A DNA stretch of 64,000 nt from Pseudeuparius sepicola. Its lineage: Eukaryota; Arthropoda; Insecta; Coleoptera; Anthribidae. The DNA is taken from the NCBI GenBank assembly GCA_963920635.1, contig OY987298.1, forward strand, positions 68,531,949 to 68,595,948, read 5' to 3'. Below, one piece after another: positions 48,467-59,764 of the stretch. Within the stretch, counting starts at the first letter, position 1; every line of letters begins with the position of its first letter. Both the position numbers and the translations under genes were made by a program. The notes under the pieces were generated by a model that did not search any database, had not been told where the DNA came from, and saw nothing but the letters and a program-made list of their open reading frames with translations.

Positions 48467-48719
48467 TATATGGGGTATTTTTGTTTTGCCACCTACTTAT
48501 ATTTAAGCTTAAAGTAAATGTTCCGTATCCTCTTTACTTTCATTTAATAAATTTATTTTGTATATGGTAGTGGATATTATTGCCAACTTCAAATAATGTC
48601 CAAAATTGACACACTATTTTACATATAAACTTTCAAAGTTAGACATGATTATACACAAGTTTTTATTTGGTATCCAATAAATTTAACTCAATTCAGATTT
48701 ATTTCCAAACTTATTGCAG

Positions 48720-48840
48720 GTTGAATATCTGACAATGCCAGGATGGCTAAAGTGCACTGAAGATGTAAGAAAATTCAGTGAATTGCCAGAGAATGCGAAA
48801 AATTATGTAATTAAAATAGAAGAAATCTTGAATGTTCCAG
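48720..48840 (+). CDS. Adenylosuccinate synthetase, last visible exon
   Basis: After a TTATTGCAG acceptor it encodes VEYLTMPGWLKCTEDVRKFS and ELPENAKNYVIKIEEILNVP, ending with one base before a GTAAGT donor (48841), phase 1. VEYxTMPGW and LPxxAxNYVxxIEE are conserved C-terminal family blocks. The enzyme should continue with about 16-20 residues of the VKWIGVGKSRE type. I looked for that final exon on the + strand to the end of the window and did not find it, so either the last intron exceeds 15 kb or the exon was missed. Confidence 0.95.
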
Positions 48841-51599
48841 GTAAGTTGGTGTTGGTATAATAATAAATTCCATTTTCGATACTTCTGCAGGTTATATTCA
48901 TATAACTGAACTGTACGTGAAAGTAAAAAAAAAAAAGGGAGAATGTTTTCGTATGGGGTGTCTGAAAACGGCAAATTTTAAAAATCACCCTGTATCTCAA
49001 ACTAAAATGAAATTTTTTATTTGTTTTGTGCAGAAAGAAAACCCCCAGATTGAAGTAAGCCTTTATTTTGTTGCTAGAGCCAAATATTTTTAGCATATTG
49101 AATTTAATTAATTTTCACGTATATTCTTTTTTGTAAATACAGTCTGGAAGGATTTATTTTGCATGTATTTCTTTCTAGTGTTTTTTCTTCCGGTTGCAAG
49201 TTTTCCACAAGATTTTCTGACATTTATTTTGAGTATGATTTACTATTCTTGCGTTTGTTTTAGTATAATAGCGGACGTTGTGACTTAGTGGTCATTGTGT
49301 GAACTGCGCAAGTACACGCCCGGGAATTTAAATTAACTTGTGAGACCTTTGTTACTTTTGCTCATGTTTTACTACTGCATGTATATTTGTTTATATTTTG
49401 GAACTCTGTTTATTTTTAACTACGAAGGATTTGCCTATTTTGGACTTTGGACTTTTGGACTAGCGCACAAACTATTGTTTATAATTTTTTATTTCCCACA
49501 TCTGTCTCCACTGTCTAAAAGCTGGAGGCCGCTCGATACTCACCAACAAAAATTAGCTAGGTAACTCGGAATTTATTTTCTTAACCATCAAGTTACGCAA
49601 AAGTGGCTTAACAATTGTTGTGCACAACGTGGGGCAGACTGCCTGGGACAAAGTACACTCACTGTCACTGAAAAAGCCTGGAAAGAAAAAGGAAATATTA
49701 GGTTCTAACAAAAAAAAATAGACTTATCTCAGTCCGATGTCCGAATAACAAATTGATCACAATTAATGTCGGCAGGTGTCCTAGTGAACCACTAAAAAAA
49801 GATAAAAAAAACTCAAAGGAGTACACTCAGTTCAACAAATTGTGCGCATAAAAAACTGATAGACCAATAACGAATTCACCAGCATAATTTCCTTGATGGA
49901 ATAGAGGCTTAACACGTCGTTGGTGTTACAAAAGCAAAATATCCCGCCAGGCCGATTTAAGTTTGGCACACCAAATCACTGAGCTCCAAATAAATCTGAA
50001 ACTTCAAGGTTGTCTGGGATTCTAATACTCTTCAACAATGGGCAAGATGTGAACAATCACTCTATAAACAAATTTGAACTCCCAGCTATTTGGAAAAACT
50101 CCCAACACTTTATGCAAACCACCAACTAAGTTGCAAAATCTAATGCGAAACTAGTATACGGAGAAATTCAAATTTCGAGAACACTTACAAAAAAAACGCC
50201 ACGGACGGCCTTCGACATCTATCGGGGAACGGCTCAACTACCAACTTAGGGGAGGCAGATTTTATCACAGCGAACCGCCCTCGTTATCAAGTTAAGCCAG
50301 TCTGAGAGGACGGCGTGGCGTGTAGTCTAGTTTTGACGTGTACTCCAGTCGCTAACTTCAGCCTTATTCTTACTACCCCAGTTCTTTTACCATAATTAAA
50401 ACAAAGCATATTTGCATTGGCTGACAATTTTATAAAAAAAAACTGCAGTATATCCATGGTGAGAGTGAATAAGAGGGAAAGCTTTTATATTTTATATTTT
50501 GTGAAAAAAAAACACACTTGATAAAAGGTTTTGCTTGTATTTAAAATGAGGTTGCCATGGAGACACTTAACATTTCAGGTATGGGGTGTCCAGAAAAATA
50601 AAAAAAAGTGAGATCTCGTAAGACTAAACTAAAACTACCTTTAGTTTTAATCTAAAATTTTCTTTACAAATAGTTGTTTGGAATTAAAAGTAATGACAAA
50701 ATTCCCATTTGTGGCTAAATTGCTCCACTTTGACTATTTACAAAAATGTATGTATAGTAAACCCTGTATTAATGGCCACCACTTTCCGACAAGGGTCACC
50801 TCAATAAAGGGCCACTTTCTATTTTCCTGGAATCCATTATATGGGATTCCTTGTATTTAGTGTACCTTAGACATTTGAAAAAACAAACTAAAAAATTTAA
50901 ACCAAAAGGGCCATTGACACATTTTAACATTTTTACTTAAGAGCAATGGCACTGCAAATAGTACAGATAAACGCACGGAATTCCGCTATCTTTCTACTGT
51001 ATACTTTACATGGAATTAGTCCCAGGACGTCCACCAAAAATGCAAAACAAAATTTGAAACTTCAAAATCTATCTCCTCTGTTATACGTAAACTGATTTCT
51101 GTCAAACCTATCTCAAACTGTGGCGAAAATGTAGGTCTACGATTCGTATGGACAATTTTTTTGTTTTTAATTGTAGTTTTTTAATGGTAACAAAAATACT
51201 CCTTCAAATACTCCCGAGAAAATGAAACGGTAGCATTTTTGTAAATTTTACAAGTACCAACAATGTTTTTTTAAAAAATTGTCCATACGAATTGTTCCTC
51301 CATCTTTTACTTACATTTTGGTAAAAAAATCGAATTTCTGGAACTGAAAATAAAAAAGTAGATCGACTTCTAGAAAAACACTGCAAAGCCGAAATCAATA
51401 TGAATACACCGTGCCCCCACTCCTGCCTTCTCCTCAAGCGAGTTTCCGTAGAGGGGACACTAAATAGACAAAGATAGGTACAATATGTTCGCCCGTTAGC
51501 CGTCGCACTCTTGTTTCCGCTTATCGTATTTTACAAGCTTTTTTATTTAATTTCACCTGTTAGCAGCGTCCAGAGAATACTACTGTTATTGTGTGGGTC
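48841..51599. other. Probable last intron; nothing recognised
   Basis: 2.8 kb with no supported gene. A GC-richer stretch at 49900-50345 contains only short frames. A TATAGTAAACCCTGTATTAA block at 50754 resembles pogo/Tigger-type ends, and TACTGTATACTT at about 50994 could be a partner, but the match is weak. Confidence 0.4.
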
Positions 51600-52330
51600 G
51601 AATCTTGCAAGCTGAATTAGAACCACTTGATGACATCCGATTGAGCTGAAATTTTGCATACACCTTTAGTTCCGGTGACAATGCAATATACAATACTCAA
51701 TATTGTAATACTTTCTACTTTCTAATACTTAATATGGGTATCAAATGAAAGGGGTTGACGAGTACAAAATAATAAGAAGTGACGTCATACTAAATCCAAT
51801 ATGGCGGACTAAATTTCTTTACCACTCTCCTGATATGGGAATCAAATATGTACTAAAAGCACAAAATAAAATAAAAGATAAAAACCTTTTTAAAAACAAG
51901 CTTTTATTTAAGCCATGTACTAAAACGAATAAAATGAAATAAATCATGTACTACATCGAATAAAATAAAATAAAATAAGTCTAGGTTTTTGTTAGAATAA
52001 TTCAGTGCCAAATTGCGCCAAGTCGTTTTTGTAATTTAAAAAGCTTGTCGCAAGAAATGTTCATAGAAAGTAGGTACCAATTAATTTTAATATACAGTGA
52101 TTGGTTGATAAGCAAGTACCTACTTGCCAAAGTATGTATTTTCTTTAGAATTCGCGAGACTAGCTTTTTGATTTACAAAAATTTGTCGCAATTTGGCATT
52201 GAATTATCTTAACGAAAACCTAGATTTATTTTATTTTATTCCTTTTAGTAGATACAAGACGTAGGTATTTTATTTTATTCGTTTTAGTACATGACTTAAA
52301 TAAAAGTTTGTTTTTAAAAAGGTTTTTTAT
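51600..52330. mobile_element. Compact copy of the tandem-repeat-bearing element at 9150-11875
   Basis: It opens with AGCTGAATTAGAACCACTTG and GACATCCGATTGAGCTGAAA, matching 9199-9240, contains one degenerate array unit with CAATATGGCGGACTAAATTT, and then the AAGCCATGTACTAAAACGAA inverted-repeat section (51912-52325) found at 11440-11790. The 1353-bp MITE present in the first copy is absent here, so this copy shows the uninterrupted layout. Confidence 0.7.
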
Positions 52331-52495
52331 CTTTTATTTTTTATTATCTACAATGGTTATCTAGCCTAATCTTGATTGAAGGCTTCTATAGGCTGAATTT
52401 GATGTTTCTGAAATTCTTCCCAATGGAATTCACAAGTATATAAAACCATAAATGCAATATTTTAAATTTTGGTTGTGTTAGTTCGTCTTTATGTA

Positions 52496-53130
52496 CAGGG
52501 AGATCATTTTTATACGCCCAGCCTCTCTTAGTGGAAAACGGTCGAAGATATGGAGATATTATATTATATGGGAGATGATATAGGGTGTATAAAGGAATAA
52601 ATTGGCCTCATGTAGCGACTCTCTGCTAATACGACGCTAGGCGTCGCGTTGCGGCGCCAAGAAATATTTTTTCCCACCAACATACCATTTTTGTTACATC
52701 ATTCAAAATCCCTTAGGGTAGTTTATTCATTTACACACTGCCCTAAAAAAGGGTAAAAACTGACAACCCCTATTATTTTTTTTCCTCGAACTTTTTTGTG
52801 GGTCATTTTTACATATAACAAAAATATGATTTGTGTAGCCCTTTTATTATGGACATATCATTTTGGGCATCTACTGTAACATTATATTTTTGTTTTTTTA
52901 ATGTTCAATAATAGTACATTATACACTTAGGTTGAGAAGTGAGCCATTAAATAATGGCCTTCTCAACAAATATTTTTTCAACAATAGCCCAACAAATACA
53001 CAAACCGAGTCAATAACAAAACGCCATGAAGTAGTCAGGTTGCAGCCCTACAACTTTTGTATTTGATTTTTTTTTCTAAGTTGATAAATAAAAAAGTTAT
53101 GAAGTGGCCTAATTTCGCGGAATCACCCTG
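52496..53130. mobile_element. MITE-like element, 635 bp
   Basis: CAGGGAGATCATTTTTA after TA (52494-52495) and, on the complement of the right end, CAGGGTGATTCCGCG, with TA at 53131-53132. The inverted ends are short (about 10 bases, CAGGG.GAT). The interior is non-coding. Confidence 0.5.
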
Positions 53131-53132
53131 TA

Positions 53133-53345
53133 CACCGGCGCCTTTCCGACCGATTCAGCTCTCGGCTGCCTGGCGGTCCGACTCATTTTTATATGGTCCG
53201 ACTCCGGACTCGCTAGGGTCCAAAAAAACGTCGTCCGTCGCCCGACACCGTTCCTCGCGCTGCCGGTGAGAGGGGAAGGGACGAGAGTGCGTGGTGAGGG
53301 GTGACGAGAGGAGAATATTCCTGAGATTGGGGCCGGTCGTCGCGA
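53133..53345. other. GC-rich, CpG-rich patch
   Basis: About 210 bases with many CG pairs (CGTCGTCCGTCGCCCGACAC, then GGCCGGTCGTCGCGACC). It stands out from the AT-rich background. It could be a promoter-type island or a piece of a transposon; no open frame or repeat partner supports either. Confidence 0.3.
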
Positions 53346-54344
53346 CCGTTAATTTTAGATCTTGTCTGCGCGGTCATGACTCTTAATATCAGGAATAGGA
53401 TAATTGTATTGCTTTACTCAATTCTAGTCCTTTACTAAATAATATCATATAATATTAAAACAATTTAAGGCTCACTTGCAATATTACATTATTTATTATA
53501 AACACATTATGTATACCCAATTTATACACAAGCATTTATAATTTTTTTGATATTAACATATTTTATCTTCAAGCGGTCATAAATAGCATGCTTATATTTC
53601 TGCCTAGAAACAGTTTTTGAATACTGCCATACTGAATACATAAATCATGATTCATCTATCTATCTATCTATCTATCAATATATGCAGGAAATATTTAACG
53701 ATCCATTCACTCCGACTGAGAGAAGAAAGGAAATAATTAGTAAATAATAATATATTTTTTAATAGTTGGTGCCGGTGATGTTGGACTATGGCTTTTAGGT
53801 GAATGACATATGTCAAAAGTCAAAATGATCAGTGTCACTTTAGATAAATAATAATAATAATAATAATGATTTATTCACCACAATATCTACATCTACATAT
53901 AAAGATATAGATAAATAAGGTGGGTACAGGCATGGGTAAGTTTATTTTTATACATATCTGAAACAGTAAGGTTTCTTTTGTAGTTTTTCATTTAGGCAGT
54001 AAACATCAAACACTATAATAGGAGTTTTAGATAAATAAATAGAAATAATTCCGAGGCCGATGGTATTGTATATACTGTGCCAACAAACATGCTGATTTTT
54101 AGCTCTGCCTAGCAGTTTCCACGGAGTCACCCTTTTTCAAGAAATAACACACATAGAACAAAAAGTTAACAAATTTATTCAAAATTTGTATATAAAAAAA
54201 TGTTAAAAGAGCATGTAACCAAATATTAGAGAAAAATTATAATCTCAGGTTATTGGTGGTATTTTAACTTTGTAACATTTTTAGTGATTTTTACAAATAA
54301 AAAGAATGTTACCCTCCTTGAATTTTCGTCGTACGAGTGCAGGC
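53346..54344. other. Non-coding with TCTA and AAT microsatellites
   Basis: A TCTA run at about 53652-53677 and an AAT run at about 53848-53866. The latter is followed by GATTTATTCACCAC, a pattern seen at inverted 3' ends of non-LTR retrotransposons. An AATAAA on the minus strand near 54170 would suit the candidate exon at 54345-54464. Confidence 0.4.
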
Positions 54345-54464
54345 TTAGCGGGGTCTTCTTTGCTTCATTTTCTTGTTTTCCTTGGTGTTGGGAGCTGCCA
54401 CGACCAATACCAAGGTGCCTTGTGGTTCCTTAGTCAGTTCTTGTCCTTGCTGTGATGTTTGCAG
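54345..54464 (-). CDS. Candidate terminal exon, unknown protein
   Basis: On the minus strand a pyrimidine-rich stretch ends in CTCACGAG at 54465, followed by 39 codons (LQTSQQGQELTKEPQGTLVL then VVAAPNTKENKKMKQRRPR) and TAA at 54345-54347. The block is GC-richer than its surroundings, has no stop, and an AATAAA lies about 170 bases downstream on the same strand. This is compatible with the last exon of a nested or neighbouring gene, or with the C-terminus of a retrotransposon ORF. I recognise no domain and no other exon of it. Confidence 0.3.
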   Translation of the reverse strand: MQTSQQGQELTKEPQGTLVLVVAAPNTKENKKMKQRRPR

Positions 54465-54984
54465 CTCGTGAGGTAGGGTACATAGGAAAACAATAAAAAT
54501 ATATCAGCAAAAATGCAAAAATGAAAATCAAAATTTGATATTTGAGAATTATTTTTTTACTATTAAAAATTCTGAACAAACTGTCAATTTGTTAATAAAA
54601 TCAAGGTATTACTTTGTCAAATATCAAGAAGTGAAAATAAAAAGGAAAATTGATTGAATTGAAATTGAATAATAAATTAGGAAATGTTAAATTATTACGG
54701 GAGAGATAAAAAAATATTGAGATAAATAATAAGAAGAAATTCTCCCGGGTATTCTGTGCCCTACCGCCCCATACACAACTGGCAAGGTTCGAATTTGATC
54801 AAAAATTATTAAAATAAAATAAAAAGCAGATGCTCAGTAAAATTCTGAATGAACAAATAACATTCCAAAACTACCTAATAGCTGTAGAAAAATAAGCAAT
54901 TTCGAATTTGTACATGAAGTACTCTTTATCTTCAAAGGATAAAATTATCCTTATTTATCTATTATTTTTCCCTAGATTACCTTT

Positions 54985-55262
54985 TCTTTTCAACCTCCTT
55001 AATATGGGTATCAAATGAAAGGGCTTGAAGAGTAGAATACGATAAAGTTAGTGACATCGCACTAAATTCAATATGGCCGCCGCTCCAAGATGGCGGATTA
55101 CATATTCTTTTCAACCCCCTTGATATGGGTATCAAATGAAAGGGCCTGAAGAGTGGAAACCGATAAAGTTAGTGACATCACACTAAATTCAATATGGCTG
55201 CCGCTCCAAGATGGCGGATTACATTTTCTTTTCAACCCCCTTAATATGGATATCAAATGGAA
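54985..55262. repeat. Further units of the 121-bp tandem family
   Basis: About two and a half units with CTTTTCAACCxCCTTAATAT, GGGTATCAAATGAAAGGGC and CCGCTCCAAGATGGCGGATT, matching the array at 9310-9990. The units end abruptly at a 140-bp palindrome (55266-55405). Confidence 0.85.
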
Positions 55263-55265
55263 ATA

Positions 55266-55405
55266 CAGTTTGTTCCGCGAATGTTCGGTCCTACGTCACA
55301 ACTCCCTTGTCTGACTCGTGAATATACGACCGATATCCATCATATTCATGAGTAAGACAAGGACGGGAGTTGTGACGTAGGGCCGAACATTCACTGAACA
55401 AACTG
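55266..55405. mobile_element. 140-bp near-perfect palindromic MITE
   Basis: CAGTTTGTTCCGCGAATGTT, then CGGTCCTACGTCACAACTCC, mirrors its own other half; TA flanks both sides (55264-55265 and 55406-55407). A few mismatches and a loop of about 25 bases remain. The TA target and CAGT ends point to Tc1/mariner mobilisation. Confidence 0.85.
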
Positions 55406-55750
55406 TATATTCATTTTAAATTTTGTAAGGGAACAAGTGTATAAAAATACCGAGACAAATACGATATTTTTTGAGCAAGCATCCTTTTCCTACTTTATTA
55501 AAAAGTCTGTAATAACTGATCGATACTAGAGTGGATTATTGGAATTAATTATTGTCCCTACTAACTAGATCTGACAATGTTGATTTAATTATTTAGACTG
55601 CTTGATCTAAGAAAAGAATCATAGTAGTGAAAAATACCTGAAAACCTGATTCACACAATACCATAACTTGCGCTGTTTTGACGTCATTCAAAAATGGCGG
55701 AAAAATTCGGAATTGATTCAAAATTAATTCTCCTATGAAATAATAATAAT

Positions 55751-56555
55751 AATTCTCACCCTCACAATACTCCAAACTAGGAGTACCCCAGAAGCAACTG
55801 AATGCTTGTGCGGGGGAGGGAAGGGGGGCATACAGTGTGTCCGAAATTGGTGATGCATCTATTGCGATCTCGGAAACTGTTAGAGATAGAGAAACGGTTA
55901 AATGGGGAAAGTTTTAGGTAATTCTGTTTGTAATTGAATGCCGTTTAGTTTGCCACTTTATCTCTTTTGGTTTTGAAGATATTTTGAAAAAACTAAAATG
56001 ATGCATTTTCGAAAATTCCCTGTAATTTCTTTATTTATGAAAATTTTTAAATTCTGTAAAAACTTTCTTAGGGCAACTTTTTATGCCTAAAACGCCTGTG
56101 TAGTCAGATTTTATTTGCAACGTTTCGGTTTTTTGGAACCATCATCAACTTTGTTTTTTCATATGGGCGCCATATTGGATTTTTACGGTTCTGAAAAGCC
56201 TCTTTTTTAGCTTTCTAATGATGTATCACACCTAGTAAAAAAAGTTCGTTTATGGGTAAAAAAAACAAAAATACGATTTTGTTATAAATTTGGCAACGTC
56301 ACACAATAAGGTTCGCATAGTGGATTTAATCTCTAAATTACAATTAATAAGAAAATATCCTTATAATAGTTTCTCCTATATGAAAATGTTTTGAAATCAT
56401 AGAAATAACCCTTTTTGAAATCTTAATGCAATTTAGCAAATTTTGGCCGCAAATGGCAATGAAGACAAAATAATATTAATTGCCCCCCTCCCCCGCACAA
56501 GCATGTGGTTGCTTCTGGGGTACTCCTAGTTTGCAGTATTGTGAGGGTGAGAATT
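55751..56555. mobile_element. 805-bp element with G-rich subterminal repeats
   Basis: AATTCTCACCCTCACAATAC, TCCAAACTAGGAGTACCCCA and GAAGCAAC...ATGCTTGTGCGGGGG at the left are inverted at 56480-56555. The flanks are ATT/AAT microsatellite-like, so the target duplication is masked. A one-arm fragment is found at 601-662. No coding frame. Confidence 0.75.
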
Positions 56556-57490
56556 ATTATTATAATTATTATTAAATGTATAAACTGTAAAGAATAATAA
56601 TAATGGAAATAAAATTATCTAATCTAGTGTTCAAATGCCGCCCATTTGCTTCCATACATTTCCGACATTTTTTTACCACGTATGTACCTATCTGGTAACA
56701 CGATGAATTGTGTTACAGTTAATATTATTAAAAAAAACAAAAATTACGATTTTGTTGTAAATTTGGCAAAGTCGCTCAATAAAACACTAATAATTATTAT
56801 TTTCAGAATACCCAATTTGATCCAAAAATCATTTCATTGTTATGTACAATAAACAAAAATTCAGTAGATAATTGGATGTGATACATTTTTCTATAATATC
56901 AGTAGGCTTTGGATTTTAAACTAATGTCAAGTTTAAATCTGTCACAAATGTGAAAGTTTTTTATTTAACCGTGGTTTTTGTTTCGACTCTGGCCTAATGT
57001 GTAGAATGGCGCAAAATTTCTCAAACGAAGAAAAGCTTGATATGTTAGTATCTTATATTAAAAATTAAAGAAATGCGAATAGGGCCGCAGACAATTATTT
57101 GGAAGATTATCCGGATAGACAACCTAACAAAAGGTATTCCCCAGAAAGCAGACAAGTCCTCGAACAGCGTACGCGGGATGTTCTGTCCAATATTAACGTA
57201 ACACAATTCATGGTGTTACCAGATCCATGGTAAAAAAATGTCAGAAATGTATGGAAGCAAATGGGCGGCATTTTGAATACTAGCTTAGACAATTTTATTT
57301 CAGTTATTATGTAATCTTTACTGTTTATACATTTAATTCCATGTTAAATCTCATTAAGATTTGAAAAAGGGTTATTTCTATGATTTCAAAACATTTTCAC
57401 ATATGAGAAACTATTATAAGGACATTTTCAGGACATTTTCTTATTATTTATTTGTAGTTTAGAGATTAAATCCACTATACTCCAGTCTGA
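56310..57490. repeat. Large inverted repeat overlapping the 805-bp element
   Basis: ATAGTGGATTTAATCTCTAA, TTTTGAAATCATAGAAATAA and AATGCCGCCCATTTGCTTCC on the left are inverted at 57190-57490. The left arm is interrupted by the right terminal repeat of the 55751-56555 element (56480-56555). The unpaired centre (about 56780-57185) carries the helix-turn-helix gene fragment listed separately. Confidence 0.75.
57006..57233 (+). pseudogene. Helix-turn-helix fragment (DUF4817-like) carried by a palindrome
   Basis: From ATG 57006 the frame reads MAQNFSNEEKLDMLVSYIKN, a TAA, then RNANRAADNYLEDYPDRQPN, KRYSPESRQVLEQRTRDVLS and NINVTQFMVLPDPW before TAA 57231-57233. F(S/T)NEE.LDM...Y....NA..A...Y...YPDR..P is the pattern of the N-terminal helix-turn-helix common in insect transposon-linked proteins. 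It lies in the spacer of the 56310-57490 inverted repeat, and its end runs into the right arm. One stop and the truncated C-terminus make it a captured relic. Confidence 0.55.
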
Positions 57491-57559
57491 ATAAAATATA
57501 AAGTAGGTCAGTCTTGCGCAATGCGGCATTTGGATCGATGATCAAAAACAGAGTTGCCA

Positions 57560-57860
57560 AACGTGGCATATAAAGCTTTCTTTCCACGTCGAAATATAAC
57601 CCATAACCCGCGATTTCTGATCACTTGCCTCGTTGATATGGCAACCTCGAATTCCAGGTTCTCCTTCTGTGAGCTCTAGCGCCTCTGATTGGCTTAAAGG
57701 CCGAGCGCGCCAAATATCTATTTTTAGAGGGTCCGCAATCCATGGGCGCATCACGTCGCGAATACCTTCTCCCGTGCATACTGAAAACCGCGGTTTTGCA
57801 TTACGGCAGGGGGCGAGTGCTGTAGATTGTGCCACCTTATTTCGGAGTGTTTATTGTAAT
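57560..57860. promoter_or_regulatory. GC-rich promoter-like segment
   Basis: About 50 percent GC with several CG pairs in AT-rich surroundings. It includes CTGATTGGCTTAAAG (an inverted CCAAT box), GAGCGCGCCAAATATC, which contains an E2F-type GCGCCAAA, and ACCGCGGTTTTGC, a palindromic CCGCGG. No transcript or adjacent coding start can be tied to it, so promoter function is only a suggestion. Confidence 0.25.
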
Positions 57861-58343
57861 AATTATACGTTAAAAATGCAGGAAACACCTTCATTTAGGC
57901 AAATGAAGTCATGCGCAGTATAGAATTCGCCGATTATTTCTATGAAAGCCACCATGGGCGTCCCCATATTGTTTGTCCAACGTCCAAATAACACTACACA
58001 AAAAACACCGATACGGCAAAAACGCGATAGCCAAACAACACACGAATGAATGGATACTGTTTTGATGAACATGGCGGCCAGCGTCCTTCTAGACCAGTTC
58101 CGGATATGCGACATTGTTGGCGTGTGCGAGTACCGCTGATTTCGTGAACAAAGTGAAGTGGTGAAGTACTGCTACAGGGCCCAGTTGACATAAAGTTTCT
58201 AGCAGAAAATAAGAGAAAGAAGGGGAACAATGTTGACGTCTTAATATTTAGTAAACAAATCTGTTAATTGTTTTTTTATATGTCTTTGAGTGTAACCCCA
58301 CAGCAATATACCATGTTACATGAGAATGAAAATGACCACACTA

Positions 58344-58724
58344 AAGTCTATCCAAGATACAGCGGCAGTGGATCAAAACATTGGCCACCACGTGACCTAT
58401 TCTCTTATTGGTCTGGCCGTCATAAAATGTCAAGTGTTTACGCGGCGAGCAGAATGCAGGGCCGGCTCTTCCCTCAGTTGAGTTTTCTGCATATTTTAGA
58501 TCGGATCACGAGCAGTATATTCTGTAAATTTATTTTGCTACTTAATTTCAGGAAATTTATAAAGATCCACGAAAGGCAGAAACACACATTTTAGAACTTC
58601 TAAAAGAATTAGTTGAGAATTACATGCCACTTGGAATCTCATATTAGTCTGGCTCTGGTAATCGATCGCAAGGCGGTCATGTGACTTTGTTTATATATAC
58701 TGCCACTGTATCTTGGATAGACTA
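58344..58724. mobile_element. 381-bp MITE with 25-bp inverted ends
   Basis: AGTCTATCCAAGATACAGCG with GCAGT at the left and its inverse ACTGCCACTGTATCTTGGAT with AGACT at the right, flanked by TA. The interior has ATCAAAACATTGGCCACCAC and other unique sequence. No coding frame of note. Confidence 0.7.
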
Positions 58725-58773
58725 TAGGCTTGTATTAGCACTTCATTGGACACATTGTTTAAGAGGTTATGAA

Positions 58774-59288
58774 TCAGGTAAACGTTTTTATTAGCTTTTT
58801 AATGAGTTGATTAGTATGCTCTTCCCATGTCAACTTGCTATCTAGATGAAGTCCAAGAAACTTGACTGGGTTATTATTAGTGTTTACTGACCTCAAGGAA
58901 AAAATCAAAATTTCTCCTGCATTCATACAAAGCCGATTTGATATAAACCACTGCTCAATTTTCACGCCAGTATCAAAAATGAGGAGAATCTGAAATATTT
59001 ATAGATGTTGTATCACCTGCGTACAAAATGAGATTAAGTTTGTCTATAAATGTAAGGTAGTTTATATAAATCAGGAATAGGGTAGGCCCAAGAATAGAGC
59101 CTTGGGGCACCCCATATTTTAAATTTGGCAATTCAAATCTACTTCCATTCATTGAGACATACTGACTTTATCCTCAAGATAAGACCTAATCAACACGATG
59201 CTCTCACTGCCAAGACCATACCTAGCTAGTTTCTCAATCAGCAGCTGATGGTTGATTCAGTCAAAACCTTTCGTAAGGTCATAAAAGG
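58774..59288 (-). pseudogene. Non-LTR reverse transcriptase relic, second family
   Basis: From about 59288 downward on the minus strand: FYDLTKGFD (motif with the first catalytic Asp, normally LSKAFDxxNH), INHQLLIEKLARYGLG, YLEDKVSMS, then YGVPQGSILGPTLFLIYINY, then LNLILYAGDTT (the YADD box mutated to YAGD), and finally KIEQWFISNRLCMNAGEILI and VKFLGLHLDSKLTWEEH. The order and spacing are those of jockey-type reverse transcriptases. Stops (one just after FD) and the loss of the catalytic YADD show it is dead. It is antisense to the synthetase. Confidence 0.85.
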
Positions 59289-59427
59289 GTGCCTTTATAT
59301 ACTGTCATATTGTGGTGCCTTTATATATTAGCATATTGAATTTGTGGTATCAAGCTTACTACTGGTATAGAAGAATATACTCCGGAAAGAAAAAACATAA
59401 CATGTAAAATTTTTGACCCCGTAAATG

Positions 59428-59452
59428 GATGCTCGCTTTTTTTGCGAGCATC
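59428..59452. repeat. Perfect 9-bp hairpin with T7 loop
   Basis: GATGCTCGC, seven T, then GCGAGCATC. It lies 177 bases upstream of the THAP relic. It may belong to the terminal region of that element; a function as a terminator is not implied in this eukaryotic context. Confidence 0.6.
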
Positions 59453-59628
59453 TATCGAGGGACTACGGTCGAATTGCGCCACCCCTGTTGCCACAATGTG
59501 TGACACAAGTCGCACGCGTCGCAGCACTGCGGCCAGAGGCAACTTATTTGTTTTATTGTGAATTAGAACTTTAGAACTAGAACGCGCCGGGCTTTCATGG
59601 CTAGTGGATATGTCCAAGCGGTAGTACA

Positions 59629-59764
59629 ATGGCAGACCAAAAATCAGTCAATGTATGCCAATATTACAACTGACGCCTGACCAAAAGGGAAAATGCAAAT
59701 TTAAGAATGTTTAGATTTCCTTATAAAAATCCGGAATTGTGCGAAAAATGGGTTTGAACTACAG
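59629..59764 (+). pseudogene. THAP-domain exon relic of a P-type element
   Basis: ATG at 59629 gives MADQKSVNVCQYYN, a TGA, then RLTKRENANLRMFRFPYKNP, ELCEKWV, another TGA and TT before a CTACAG/GTAAGT donor (59765). C at position 10, the FRFPYKNPE stretch and the EKW tryptophan identify the first half of a THAP finger; the first TGA stands where the second zinc-binding cysteine is expected. The exon ends at the same place as other THAP first exons. The P transposase relic at 63408 onward is in the same orientation and may be the rest of this element. Confidence 0.7.

Noticed and set aside
50754..51000. pogo/Tigger-type transposon ends
   Set aside because: Only the left end resembles the family; the proposed right end matches over too few bases.
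57863..58230. Overlapping minus-strand frames of about 80 residues as a gene
   Set aside because: No conserved domain, no splice support, and the frames overlap each other in different phases in a GC-richer patch.
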